Part shown: positions 14,948 through 22,564 of the stretch, in pieces
How the letters are laid out: every line of letters starts with the position of its first letter
Position numbering within the stretch: the first letter of the stretch is position 1
Origin: Chloroflexota bacterium
GTDB taxonomy: Bacteria > Chloroflexota > Dehalococcoidia > UBA3495
Length of the DNA stretch: 24,212 nt
Direction: 5' to 3'
NCBI GenBank assembly: GCA_002716645.1
Contig: PBBR01000028.1
Span: 1-24,212 of the forward strand
Position numbers and translations under genes: made by a program
The notes under the pieces: model-generated
Seen by the model: the letters and a program-made list of their open reading frames with translations, nothing else
Told to the model about the DNA's origin: nothing
The model's database searches: none

Positions 14948-16321
14948 ATGTACGCGGAGAGATTACTCCCGCATGACATAGAGGCTGAAGAAGCCGTAAT
15001 TGGGTCGCTACTTATAGACAGCGATTCCTTCTTGCGGGTATCAAGCTTATTAAAGCCAGACGATTTTTACCGAGAGAGAAATCGTTCCTGTTTTTCTGCC
15101 TGTGTAGACTTGTTCCAGCGAAGTGAAGGGATAGATCAGGTTACAGTCGCACGGGAGTTATCAAGAACAAACCAACTCGACAATATCGGCGGTATGGCTT
15201 ACTTGAGCCACTTAATCTCAGTTACGCCCACTTCAGTACATGCGGAATATTACGCGGCCCTAATAGCACGGGCTTCTGTTATGCGGAAACTGATAAGTGC
15301 TGCAGATAAAATCTCGTCTTTAGGTTATGAAGATACAGATGACGTAGACGCCACTCTACGAAGAGCAGAAGACACACTTTTCCAGGTTAGAGGAGCGGAA
15401 TCCGAGCGTGGCTTTATGCCACTACGCCAGATATATGACCAATATCTACAAGATGTTAACAGTGCAGACGTCACGGATATTAATAGCGCACCTTTAATAA
15501 CTGGATTCGATGATCTAGATCAATTATTGGGCGGTATACAGAGATCAGACATGGTCATCCTAGGCGCTCGACCAGGGCTAGGAAAAAGCACACTTGCAAT
15601 AAATGTCTGCATAAACGCTGCAAAAACCGGAGTGTCCTCTGGTATTTTCAGCCTTGAAATGAGTAGAGAGCAGCTAGCGCTTAGAATACTTGCATCAGCA
15701 GCTGAAGTAGATCCACTGAGAATTAGAAGAGGATTGTTAAGCTTACGCGAGCAAGAAAGAGTTATAACTACAATAGGCGAATTATCGGATTTGCCAGTGT
15801 ATATCGACGATACACCGTTTCAAGGTATAGTCGAAATGAGGAGCAAAGCTCGAAGATTATCGTTAGAACAATCAAACGGTTTAGATATGGTTGTTATAGA
15901 TTATCTTCAATTAATTCAGGGAGAAGGTAGAGGCAGGTACGGGGAAAATAGAGTACAGGAAATCAGCGATATATCAAGATCAATCAAAGGTATGGCTAGA
16001 GACCTTAACATACCCGTCATTACCTGCTCACAGCTCAGCAGGGTAGTTGAAAACAGACCGGGCCACAGACCACAACTGTCCGATCTTCGGGACAGCGGAA
16101 GCATTGAACAAGACGCGGATATTGTCATGTTTATATATAGAGAGGACTTATATTACACTGAAGAAGAATGGGAACAACACTTTCCGGGCAGACCCTATCC
16201 ACGAGGTATAACCGAGCTCATAGTCAGCAAACACCGTCATGGACAACCAGGCAGCATTAAATTACTTTTCCACGGGGATTTTATAAGGTTTGAGTCACTT
16301 CCAAGGACCGCTGAATCATGA
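14948..16321 (+). CDS. dnaB: Replicative DNA helicase DnaB
   Basis: DnaB is the hexameric 5'-3' helicase that unwinds DNA at the replication fork. The 457-residue protein starts with the typical N-terminal domain (LLPHDIEAEEAVIGSLLID). It then has the RecA-like domain with Walker A GARPGLGKST near residue 205, SLEMSREQLALRILAS, Walker B VVIDYLQLI, the CSQLSR sensor region and LRDSGSIEQDADIVMFI with the arginine-finger segment. The length is normal and there is no intein. The gene begins 5 nt after rplI and overlaps the next gene by 4 nt, so all four genes of the operon are probably co-expressed. Confidence 0.97.
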   Translation: MYAERLLPHDIEAEEAVIGSLLIDSDSFLRVSSLLKPDDFYRERNRSCFSACVDLFQRSEGIDQVTVARELSRTNQLDNIGGMAYLSHLISVTPTSVHAEYYAALIARASVMRKLISAADKISSLGYEDTDDVDATLRRAEDTLFQVRGAESERGFMPLRQIYDQYLQDVNSADVTDINSAPLITGFDDLDQLLGGIQRSDMVILGARPGLGKSTLAINVCINAAKTGVSSGIFSLEMSREQLALRILASAAEVDPLRIRRGLLSLREQERVITTIGELSDLPVYIDDTPFQGIVEMRSKARRLSLEQSNGLDMVVIDYLQLIQGEGRGRYGENRVQEISDISRSIKGMARDLNIPVITCSQLSRVVENRPGHRPQLSDLRDSGSIEQDADIVMFIYREDLYYTEEEWEQHFPGRPYPRGITELIVSKHRHGQPGSIKLLFHGDFIRFESLPRTAES

Positions 16322-17058
16322 CAGATTTCGCCGGATTCCCCCAGAATGTTCGAGTTACATCTGTACCCGACCCTGTTCTAGGAGTGCTTTTGCAGGAGAT
16401 TACAGACCTGTCGGAACTAAAGGTGACTTTAAGAGGCTTTTGGTTAACTAAGCAGAAAAAGGGTACAGTTCGGCCAATCCATATCAATGAGTTTCTTAAC
16501 GACAAAGTTCTCGTTCAAGGTCTTAATAACTATGGAGATAGCACAGAAGAATCTATTCGCAAAGGATTATTCCTAGCGACCAACAGAAATACCTTCCTTG
16601 AATATAAAGAAGAGGCAAAAAATCCCTCGAAAGTCTATTACCTGATAAACACACCAGCACATCGTAAAGCTCTCATTGCCATTAACAGCAATGAGATGGA
16701 TGTTGATAAAGTATTTGTAGAATCAGTAGAATATCCTCATCCTAAAGCATCAGAAGATTACAATATATTCTCACTTTATGAGAATAACATTGGTACGATA
16801 TCTCCAATGCTGGCCGAACAGCTTCGTGATGCTGAGAACATTTATTCTTCGCAATGGTTAAAGGAAGCATTTGATATAGCAGTTAAGCATAATGTGAGAA
16901 ACTGGGCATATATATCGGCCATTCTAAAAAGATGGAGCAACGAAGGGAGAGACAGTGGAAAATCTGGGAGATATTCTGAGAAGGATAACCGAACAAGCCA
17001 CATTGAGGAATACAGACAGATTAGAGGACACTTCCCTTGGGAGTCTAGAAACAGCTGA
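16318..17058 (+). CDS. DnaD-domain replication protein
   Basis: DnaD-type proteins act with DnaB loaders in primosome assembly and origin remodelling. The C-terminal part, about residues 150-205, carries the DnaD/DnaB_2 domain: FSLYENNIGTISPMLAEQL followed by the characteristic NWAYISAILKRW (the YxxxIxxxW type motif). The N-terminal 130 residues look like the winged-helix region but are divergent. Residues after about 207 are Ser/Arg/Gly-rich and look disordered; they coincide with the overlap with the next gene. The ATG overlaps the dnaB stop (ATGA), and the 3' end overlaps the DnaC-like gene by 104 nt. Confidence 0.82.
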   Translation: MTDFAGFPQNVRVTSVPDPVLGVLLQEITDLSELKVTLRGFWLTKQKKGTVRPIHINEFLNDKVLVQGLNNYGDSTEESIRKGLFLATNRNTFLEYKEEAKNPSKVYYLINTPAHRKALIAINSNEMDVDKVFVESVEYPHPKASEDYNIFSLYENNIGTISPMLAEQLRDAENIYSSQWLKEAFDIAVKHNVRNWAYISAILKRWSNEGRDSGKSGRYSEKDNRTSHIEEYRQIRGHFPWESRNS

Positions 17059-18325
17059 AGTATGCGATATTTGTCAGGGTGCGGGTTGGGTTAGTCGAGC
17101 AGTACCCGTTGGGCACCCAGATTTTGGTCAGGCTTTCCCCTGTAAGTGTCATGAACTTGATGATAACAGCACACAAGTAGAATCGTTACGTCGATACAGT
17201 AATCTGGGTCCCCTTAACCGGATTTCATTCAGTCAAACAAGGGCAGATGGCCCACTACCGGATACTATCAGTCAACAGAGATTTTCAAAAGCCCTTTCCG
17301 CGTCTGTACAATACGCTGACGAACCATCTGGATGGATTATATTCACCGGTCCGAGTGGTTCAGGCAAAACTCAACTGGCAGTTTCTATAGCAAACCATTG
17401 TATAGAAAATGGCCTGACAACTTTCTTCATAATATCATCAGAATTACTTGATCACCTGAGGTCGACGTATGCTCCGGACAATGAAACAACCTACGACGTT
17501 CTGTTTGAACAAGTTAAAAATGTACCCTTATTGGTACTGGACGATTTAAATACACAGTACGTAAGTCAATGGGCACAAGAAAAACTATTTCAAATTCTGA
17601 ATCATCGCTTTAATGCTCAGCTTGCAACTGTCATTACAGTAAGAGGGGCTCTAGAGAGATTAGATGAAAGCCTCAGGAGTCGTATAGAGACTGCCGAAGA
17701 TTTCTCCAATGTGTTTCAGCTCGGCCAATATAACACTCGGCTAGCGCGACGCATTGGAGATATACCCTCAGGTATGCTCAGGATGAATTTCACAAATTTT
17801 GATCATCGGGGGGGATCAAGTTCTACATCTAACCAACAGGCTTCTCTTGAACACGCCTTATCATCGGCACGGAAGTTCGCCGGAAGACCCGATGGATGGA
17901 TTTTACTGACAGGCCCACATGGTTCTGGTAAAACGCACCTAGCAGTTGCTATGGCAGCAGAAAGCTTACGGTCAGGAGATACAGTTTTCTTCGCATTCGT
18001 CCCAGATTTGTTAGATCATTTGCGGACCACATTTAGCCCCAACAGCTCCATCGGATACGATGAACTATTCGAACAAATAAAGACAGCGCCTCTCCTTATT
18101 CTAGACGATCTTGGATCAGAAAGTAGTACTCCATGGGCGGATGAGAAACTTTACCAAATCATGGTATACCGACATGAAACTTTGCTGCCAACAATAATTA
18201 CAACATCTTATGGATTAACTGAATTCCGTGATGACAAATCACGGATAGGATCAAGACTTATGGATGACCTAGTCGTTGAATGGGTGCCAATTGACGCCCC
18301 AGACTATAGAGCCCACAGAAGATAG
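16955..18325 (+). CDS. DnaC-type helicase-loader ATPase with two tandem AAA+ domains
   Basis: The 456-residue protein begins with a short helix and a zinc-knuckle-like Cys37-x2-Cys40 ... Cys63-x-Cys65. It then has two homologous DnaC/IstB-like ATPase domains. Domain 1 has P-loop GPSGSGKT (132-139) and Walker B LLVLDD (192-197). Domain 2 has GPHGSGKT (320-327) and LLILDD (380-385). Both share LLDHLR(S/T)T(Y/F) and LFEQ(V/I)K, about 188 residues apart. Domain 2 keeps TIITTS and RIGSRL (sensor 1, arginine finger); domain 1 reads TVITVR at the sensor. DnaC-like proteins usually have one such domain. The GTG at 16955 has AAGGGAG 6 nt upstream, inside the DnaD-like gene. Predicted role: loading DnaB. 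Confidence 0.85.
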   Translation: MENLGDILRRITEQATLRNTDRLEDTSLGSLETAEVCDICQGAGWVSRAVPVGHPDFGQAFPCKCHELDDNSTQVESLRRYSNLGPLNRISFSQTRADGPLPDTISQQRFSKALSASVQYADEPSGWIIFTGPSGSGKTQLAVSIANHCIENGLTTFFIISSELLDHLRSTYAPDNETTYDVLFEQVKNVPLLVLDDLNTQYVSQWAQEKLFQILNHRFNAQLATVITVRGALERLDESLRSRIETAEDFSNVFQLGQYNTRLARRIGDIPSGMLRMNFTNFDHRGGSSSTSNQQASLEHALSSARKFAGRPDGWILLTGPHGSGKTHLAVAMAAESLRSGDTVFFAFVPDLLDHLRTTFSPNSSIGYDELFEQIKTAPLLILDDLGSESSTPWADEKLYQIMVYRHETLLPTIITTSYGLTEFRDDKSRIGSRLMDDLVVEWVPIDAPDYRAHRR

Positions 18326-18342
18326 TTAGACACGTACAGTGA

Positions 18343-18371
18343 TTGACATTTACTCAGGAGAAACATAACGT
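18343..18371 (+). promoter_or_regulatory. Candidate promoter of the UGSC module
   Basis: A perfect TTGACA (18343-18348) is followed after 17 nt by TAACGT (18366-18371), a weak -10 that keeps the first, second and last consensus bases. The predicted start lies about 60 nt before the ATG at 18437. Confidence 0.4.
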
Positions 18372-18436
18372 AGACTGGTTAATCTTATAATCACATTAAC
18401 CACTAACAGAGACCAAGCTCAAGGAGAATACATACA

Positions 18437-19468
18437 ATGAGTACACCAAACTTATCGTCGAAAGACCATCAGTTCGATAATTGGGATGCAGCACAAGAAT
18501 TCTACTTGGAAAATGGTTTAACCGATGGCCTGCCAATCGTTCCCCCAACTAATGAAAAAGTGCAGGCTATGCTGGATTATTGTAATTTATCTCCAGACGC
18601 AATCATCGGACAAGAACCTGTACGCCAAAAAGAATTCACTGCAGAAAAAATAGCAATAAACGCGGTGATGGCTGGCTGCAAACCTGAATATTTTCCGGTA
18701 GTTATTGCAGCGGTTGAAGCAACATGTGAATCTCCTTTCAATCTCCATGCCAGCACCACCTCAACTAACGGAGTAACTATTATGTTGATGGTCAGTGGGC
18801 CGTATGCTGATCAGATAGGCATGAACCATGGCGTAGAACTCATGGGCAATGGAACAAGATCTAATGCCACTATAGGAAGAGCCATAAACCTTTTAAAGAC
18901 TAATTTCTACGGCTCAGTAGCAAAGGAAATGGATAATAGCACGTTTGGACATGGAGGTAAGTTCAGCTTCTGTTTTGCTGAAAATCTCGAATGCACACCA
19001 TGGGTTTCTTTAGCACGAGATAAAGGATTTTCAGAAGATGCAAGCACAGTCACAGCGGTGGCGGCGAATTCTCCAATACAAATCAGTATATACGGAGATA
19101 AGGAACCAGAAACTTTCTTGACACAAACAGCTCATGGCATGTTGGCCCTAGGGGCATCCGTATCTGAAGCTGTTGTAGTTATATGCCCAGAAATAATGGC
19201 ATACATTGGCGAATATGGATGGACTAGACAACAAGTACAGCAGTTCTTATTTGAGAAAACACAACGCCCTGCCTCCGAATGGTTACATTGGAAACGTTTA
19301 GATCACTATACTCCTTCAGGGGACGGAGATGAAACCATCCGATGTTTTGCAGACTCAGATAGAATAACCATAGTGCCTGGGGGCGGAGATGCTGGCGCCT
19401 TCATTGATATAATAAGTTCTTGGGGTAGCAGTCGTTCGGTTACTAAAGAGATAAAAATCAGGAGTTAA
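18437..19468 (+). CDS. Conserved uncharacterised protein, partner of the UGSC selenoprotein
   Basis: This 343-residue protein has no function I can name. Visible features are an N-terminal TDGLPIVPPT motif near residues 29-38, an AVMAGCKPEYFPVVIAAVEA stretch near residues 76-95, a Gly/Asn-rich segment (NHGVELMGNGTRSNATIGRA) and a C-terminal VPGGGDAGAF. No signal peptide or membrane helix is seen, so it is likely cytoplasmic. Ala/Gly-rich conserved loops suggest an enzyme. AAGGAG lies 10 nt before the ATG. Its stop is 4 nt before the UGSC gene, whose ribosome-binding site lies inside this gene's end, so the two are almost certainly co-translated. This tight pairing is the best evidence that they form one enzyme or complex. 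Confidence 0.75.
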   Translation: MSTPNLSSKDHQFDNWDAAQEFYLENGLTDGLPIVPPTNEKVQAMLDYCNLSPDAIIGQEPVRQKEFTAEKIAINAVMAGCKPEYFPVVIAAVEATCESPFNLHASTTSTNGVTIMLMVSGPYADQIGMNHGVELMGNGTRSNATIGRAINLLKTNFYGSVAKEMDNSTFGHGGKFSFCFAENLECTPWVSLARDKGFSEDASTVTAVAANSPIQISIYGDKEPETFLTQTAHGMLALGASVSEAVVVICPEIMAYIGEYGWTRQQVQQFLFEKTQRPASEWLHWKRLDHYTPSGDGDETIRCFADSDRITIVPGGGDAGAFIDIISSWGSSRSVTKEIKIRS

Positions 19469-19472
19469 TAAT

Positions 19473-20012
19473 ATGACAATGATAAATAATATAACTACTT
19501 TAGACCCACGTGATGAGGGAATACCTAGCCCGGCAATAATAGCTATACGCCCTACTAACCTTAATGGTAAAACCATTGGTTTATTCTCTAACAACAAACC
19601 CCATTCTGAAAAACTACTGAGAATGATAGCTGACGTAATCAGTGAAAGACACGAGATCAGTGGAATAATAGAACATAACAAAGGCGGCCATCAATGGACA
19701 GCTAAAAAAGAGGATTTAGAGACTTTAGCTCCTAAATGCGATATCGCTATCCATGCCACAGCGGAATGAGGATCCTGCACCGCGTGCAGTGTGCACGATG
19801 CAATGGAAACAGAGCTTCTAGGGGTACCGTCTACAGTCCTAACTACTAAGCCATTTGTGAGCCAAGCTCGTACCATGTCACGAATGCGAGGAGACTCCAA
19901 CTACGGTCTGGCAATAATAGACCACCCAATAGTAACGCTTAACGATGAGGAATTAATGGAACGAGCCCGAATAGCAGCAGATCAGGTATTAAGACACGTT
20001 CTAGATCAGTAA
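19473..20012 (+). CDS. UGSC-family selenoprotein (in-frame TGA at 19767-19769 read as selenocysteine)
   Basis: Two open stretches, 19473-19766 and 19770-20012, lie in the same frame and are separated only by one TGA. Read through, they give a 179-residue protein in which the TGA falls exactly in the motif A-E-U-G-S-C-T-A-C. UGSC is the motif that names a known bacterial (seleno)protein family, in which U may be Sec or Cys. A SECIS-like hairpin follows the TGA. The N-terminal half has alpha/beta character (GKTIGLFSNNKPHSEKLL, CDIAIHATAE); after the motif come VPSTVLTTKPFV and a helical C-terminus. AGGAG is 8 nt before the ATG. The U-x-x-C redox-type motif suggests thiol/selenol chemistry. Reaction unknown. 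A frameshift-free nonsense mutation is the alternative but is much less likely. Confidence 0.88.
19773..19807 (+). promoter_or_regulatory. SECIS-like stem-loop for selenocysteine insertion
   Basis: Directly after the TGA the RNA can fold with an upper stem CGTGCA/TGCACG (19783-19788 with 19792-19797) closed by the triloop GTG. Below it, TCCTGC (19773-19778) pairs with GCA (19800-19802) and GGA (19805-19807) around a 2-nt bulge. The loop begins with G and starts 20 nt after the TGA, within the spacing known for bacterial SECIS elements (about 16-37 nt). The fold was found by eye. A competing hairpin CTGCAC-CGC-GTGCAG at 19775-19789 is possible but lies too near the TGA. Confidence 0.65.
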
Positions 20013-20016
20013 AGAG

Positions 20017-20048
20017 AAAAGGGAGACCTCATATGAGGTCTCCCTTTT
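20017..20048. terminator. Bidirectional rho-independent terminator
   Basis: A perfect 14-bp stem (20017-20030 with 20035-20048) with loop ATAT has G+C-rich arms (GGGAGACCTC / GAGGTCTCCC) and flanking A and T runs. It separates the UGSC gene from the convergent SDR gene. Confidence 0.92.
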
Positions 20049-20070
20049 ACTATAGTTGTTATCCTTAAAT

Positions 20071-20823
20071 TTATTGAGCAGTATAGCCCCCATCTATAAC
20101 CAGTTCACTTCCGGTCATAAACGATGATTCATCCGACGCCAAAAACAATACTCCGTACGCTATGTCTAAAGCTTCACCAACCCTACCTAATGGTATTTTC
20201 TCAAGGCTTTGTTTAAATGTTTCAACGTCAGCCCGTCTTTCGGCATTCATCTCAGTAGCAACCGTACCGGGGTGCACTGAGTTTGCTCTAATATTATCTG
20301 AAGCATATTGAATTGCTGTAGATTTAGTTAATAGACGAACAGCGCCCTTTGAAGAATTATAAACAGGCTGCAGATAACCCTGACCAATAAGTCCAGAAAT
20401 AGATGATATATTAACTATTGAACCACCCCCATTCTGTCTCATAGGGTCAATAACAGACTTTGTTCCCAAAAACACCCCCTTTGCGTTGATATCCATTACC
20501 CTATCCCATTCTTCTACTGTCGTATCCTCCAGAGTGCCTCTTGAAACCACGCCGGCATTATTAACTAATACGTCTATTTTTCCATATTGATCCAAAGCAG
20601 ACTGTACTAGGGATTCCCAGTCCGACTCACTAGTAACATCAAGATGTCGGTAGGTGGCTTCTCCCCCAAGTTCTCTTATTTCCGCTTCTACCTGCAATCC
20701 CAAATCATCCAATACGTCCCCAAATACCACCTTAGCGCCTTCTTTAGCAAATAAACGCGCTTCTTCTGCACCCTGACCTCTAGCTCCCCCACTTATCAGG
20801 GCTACTTTTCCTTCTAAACGCAT
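20071..20823 (-). CDS. Short-chain dehydrogenase/reductase (classical SDR)
   Basis: This is an NAD(P)-dependent oxidoreductase of 250 residues, the classical SDR length. It has the nucleotide-binding motif SGGARGQG (11-18), HLDVTSE (adenine pocket), NNAG near residues 88-91, the catalytic serine region NISSISG, and the catalytic YNSSK (Tyr155, Lys159). SVHPGTVATEM and the C-terminal SELVIDGGY complete the fold. Asp36 after the second strand (FGDV) suggests NAD preference. GAGGTG upstream of the ATG at 20823 marks the start. It lies 53 nt downstream of the Gfo/Idh gene on the same strand, so the two probably form an operon for oxidation of a polyol or sugar-like substrate, which cannot be named. 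Confidence 0.93.
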   Translation of the reverse strand: MRLEGKVALISGGARGQGAEEARLFAKEGAKVVFGDVLDDLGLQVEAEIRELGGEATYRHLDVTSESDWESLVQSALDQYGKIDVLVNNAGVVSRGTLEDTTVEEWDRVMDINAKGVFLGTKSVIDPMRQNGGGSIVNISSISGLIGQGYLQPVYNSSKGAVRLLTKSTAIQYASDNIRANSVHPGTVATEMNAERRADVETFKQSLEKIPLGRVGEALDIAYGVLFLASDESSFMTGSELVIDGGYTAQ

Positions 20824-20876
20824 ATGCCCACCTCTATATTTATGAATATGTGTACAATGTTATGTGCTATATCTGT

Positions 20877-21914
20877 TTACAATGGCAACGCTATTGATTG
20901 GCCTGTCTGCGCGCTTCTAGTAACAGCTTCAGTAAATTCCATATAGTGCACCCCTACACTGAATGGCGTGCGAGTTACAGGTTCAGTCCCTCTAATTGCA
21001 CTAATGAACTCCTCTTCTACTCTCCAGTAATGTTGAGTCTCGCTGGGGTTTGCAATTTCCGTAAGTTTAGTGTCACCTTTTTTAGCACCGAATACGTTTA
21101 GCTTCTGATCTATGTATAGAGTACCATCACTACCATATAACCACGCCTCGCTGCCAGGTGAACAGCCAGTAACAGAGCTAAATCGCATGTGCGCCTGGCC
21201 ACCATTAGCTAATTCACATAGTATGTCGGCATGATCAGGCACTGTGACAGCGTTCCAATTTCCATCATCACCCTTTCTTCTCGGAACATTCACTTTAGTC
21301 ATAGCCATTACTTTTGTAGCAGGCCCGACCCATCTAATCATAGCTTCATACCAAATCCCCATGTTCAGAATATTGTAGCCACTCAAGGATCTGTCTTGAC
21401 GCCAGTGCATTGGGCTTTCGGTGTCCATAAAATTGGTTCCTAGCACTTGCACTTCAACAGCCAAAATATCACCAATGTAACCTTCGGCAACCAACTTCAT
21501 TAATAACGCATCAACTTTAAAAGTACTAGGCGACGGAACGATCTGGGCTATCAGATGAGGCCTCGTCAAAGACGCCTCTAACATGGCATGAGCTTCTTGT
21601 GAATTTGCTGCCATCCTCGCTTCACACAAAACGTGTTTACCTTTGTCTAATGCAGCTATCGCCAAGGTACAATGCATATACGGCCATGTCCCGATACAAA
21701 CCGCATCGATATCTGGATCTTCTAATAACTCACGCCAGCTATCATAGACTTTAGGTATATTAAAAGCATCTGCTACCCTTCGTCCTGATTCTCTTGATCT
21801 GTTTGCAACCGCGACAAGTTCCACGCCATCAATCTCTTGGAAACCCGGGATATGCCGATCTCTTGTATTTCTTCCAGCCCCAATCAAACCCACTCTTATT
21901 GTTTCTGAAGACAA
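20877..21914 (-). CDS. Gfo/Idh/MocA-family oxidoreductase
   Basis: This 345-residue NAD(P)-dependent dehydrogenase-like protein has an N-terminal Rossmann fold (VGLIGAGRNTRDRHIPGF, then ELVAVANRS). It also has a C-terminal GFO/IDH alpha/beta domain with MGIWYEAMIRW and WLYGSDGTLYIDQ. The family's usual EKP motif reads CEARMA here, so the conserved lysine that assists catalysis is missing; activity may differ from classic members. The start is a TTG at 21914, because AAGGAG lies 7 nt upstream. An in-frame ATG at 22007 would add 31 residues with no homology and cross the promoter region of the divergent gene. It is followed by the SDR gene on the same strand. Confidence 0.88.
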   Translation of the reverse strand: MSSETIRVGLIGAGRNTRDRHIPGFQEIDGVELVAVANRSRESGRRVADAFNIPKVYDSWRELLEDPDIDAVCIGTWPYMHCTLAIAALDKGKHVLCEARMAANSQEAHAMLEASLTRPHLIAQIVPSPSTFKVDALLMKLVAEGYIGDILAVEVQVLGTNFMDTESPMHWRQDRSLSGYNILNMGIWYEAMIRWVGPATKVMAMTKVNVPRRKGDDGNWNAVTVPDHADILCELANGGQAHMRFSSVTGCSPGSEAWLYGSDGTLYIDQKLNVFGAKKGDTKLTEIANPSETQHYWRVEEEFISAIRGTEPVTRTPFSVGVHYMEFTEAVTRSAQTGQSIALPL

Positions 21915-22034
21915 AAGCTTTCTCCTTAATCCATATGTATGGCCAAAACTTCCGCCATAATGGATGAAATTGAATTTACAGAAGATTATAGGACAGCCCG
22001 AATACAACGTCCATAAATCCAGTACAATATATGA

Positions 22035-22550
22035 ATGACGCTAGTAGGACACGCAAAAACTATTCTACAGATGGGAAAACTATGGAAGCATAGATATAAA
22101 GTATCGGGAAATAGCATGACTCCCACTTTACTTCCAGGCCAACAAGTGTTCATTACCCGGGATGGTAATAGCCTCACATCATTAAGTAGATCCGATATTA
22201 TAGTCTTACAAAACCCTGACAGCTCATACACTGATTCTAACCACTTGGTCAAAAGGATCCTTGGATTACCCGGGGAAAAGATATTCTTATGTGAAAGCCA
22301 CACATACGCTGATGGGGCAAAAATTCACGAGAGCTATTTGGCGCCGTATTATGAAAATTGGACCATTACTGGGGACCCTGTAGAATGGCATCTCGAAGAG
22401 GACGAGTATTTTGTTCTATCAGATCATAGACCCAACGGTATCGACAGTAGAAAGTTTGGCCCAATAAAATCTGAACAAATAATTGGAAAAGTCTGTTTAA
22501 GTTGGTCATTTAGCGTAAGACCACTAAAATTTAGAGTCAAATACCACTAA
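22035..22550 (+). CDS. S26-family signal peptidase-like protease without a membrane anchor
   Basis: This 171-residue protein carries the S26 catalytic boxes: SGNSMTPTLLPGQ with nucleophile Ser27, HLVKRILGLPGEKI with general-base Lys73, and YFVLSDHRPNGIDSRKFGPI equivalent to the GDNRxxSxDSR box. Unlike normal signal peptidase I, it has no hydrophobic segment before the Ser box. It resembles the soluble S26 proteins such as nickel-SOD maturation proteases, but no sod gene is present here. No ribosome-binding site precedes the ATG at 22035; a TACAAT box at 22023-22028 lies so close that a leaderless transcript is possible. Met13 (22071) is an alternative start. The BrkB-like gene follows after 14 nt. 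Confidence 0.82.
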   Translation: MTLVGHAKTILQMGKLWKHRYKVSGNSMTPTLLPGQQVFITRDGNSLTSLSRSDIIVLQNPDSSYTDSNHLVKRILGLPGEKIFLCESHTYADGAKIHESYLAPYYENWTITGDPVEWHLEEDEYFVLSDHRPNGIDSRKFGPIKSEQIIGKVCLSWSFSVRPLKFRVKYH

Positions 22551-22564
22551 TTTGTTAAATCTAA

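Noticed and set aside
19775..19789. CTGCAC-CGC-GTGCAG hairpin as the SECIS
   Set aside because: Its loop lies about 12 nt from the TGA, nearer than the known bacterial range; the overlapping 19773-19807 fold fits better.
19770..20012. A separate small gene starting at GTG 19791 after the TGA
   Set aside because: It has no good ribosome-binding site, lies in the frame of the upstream gene, and the sequence from the TGA reads the UGSC motif.
21915..22007. Longer Gfo/Idh start at ATG 22007
   Set aside because: The added 31 residues do not fit the family, and AAGGAG supports TTG at 21914.
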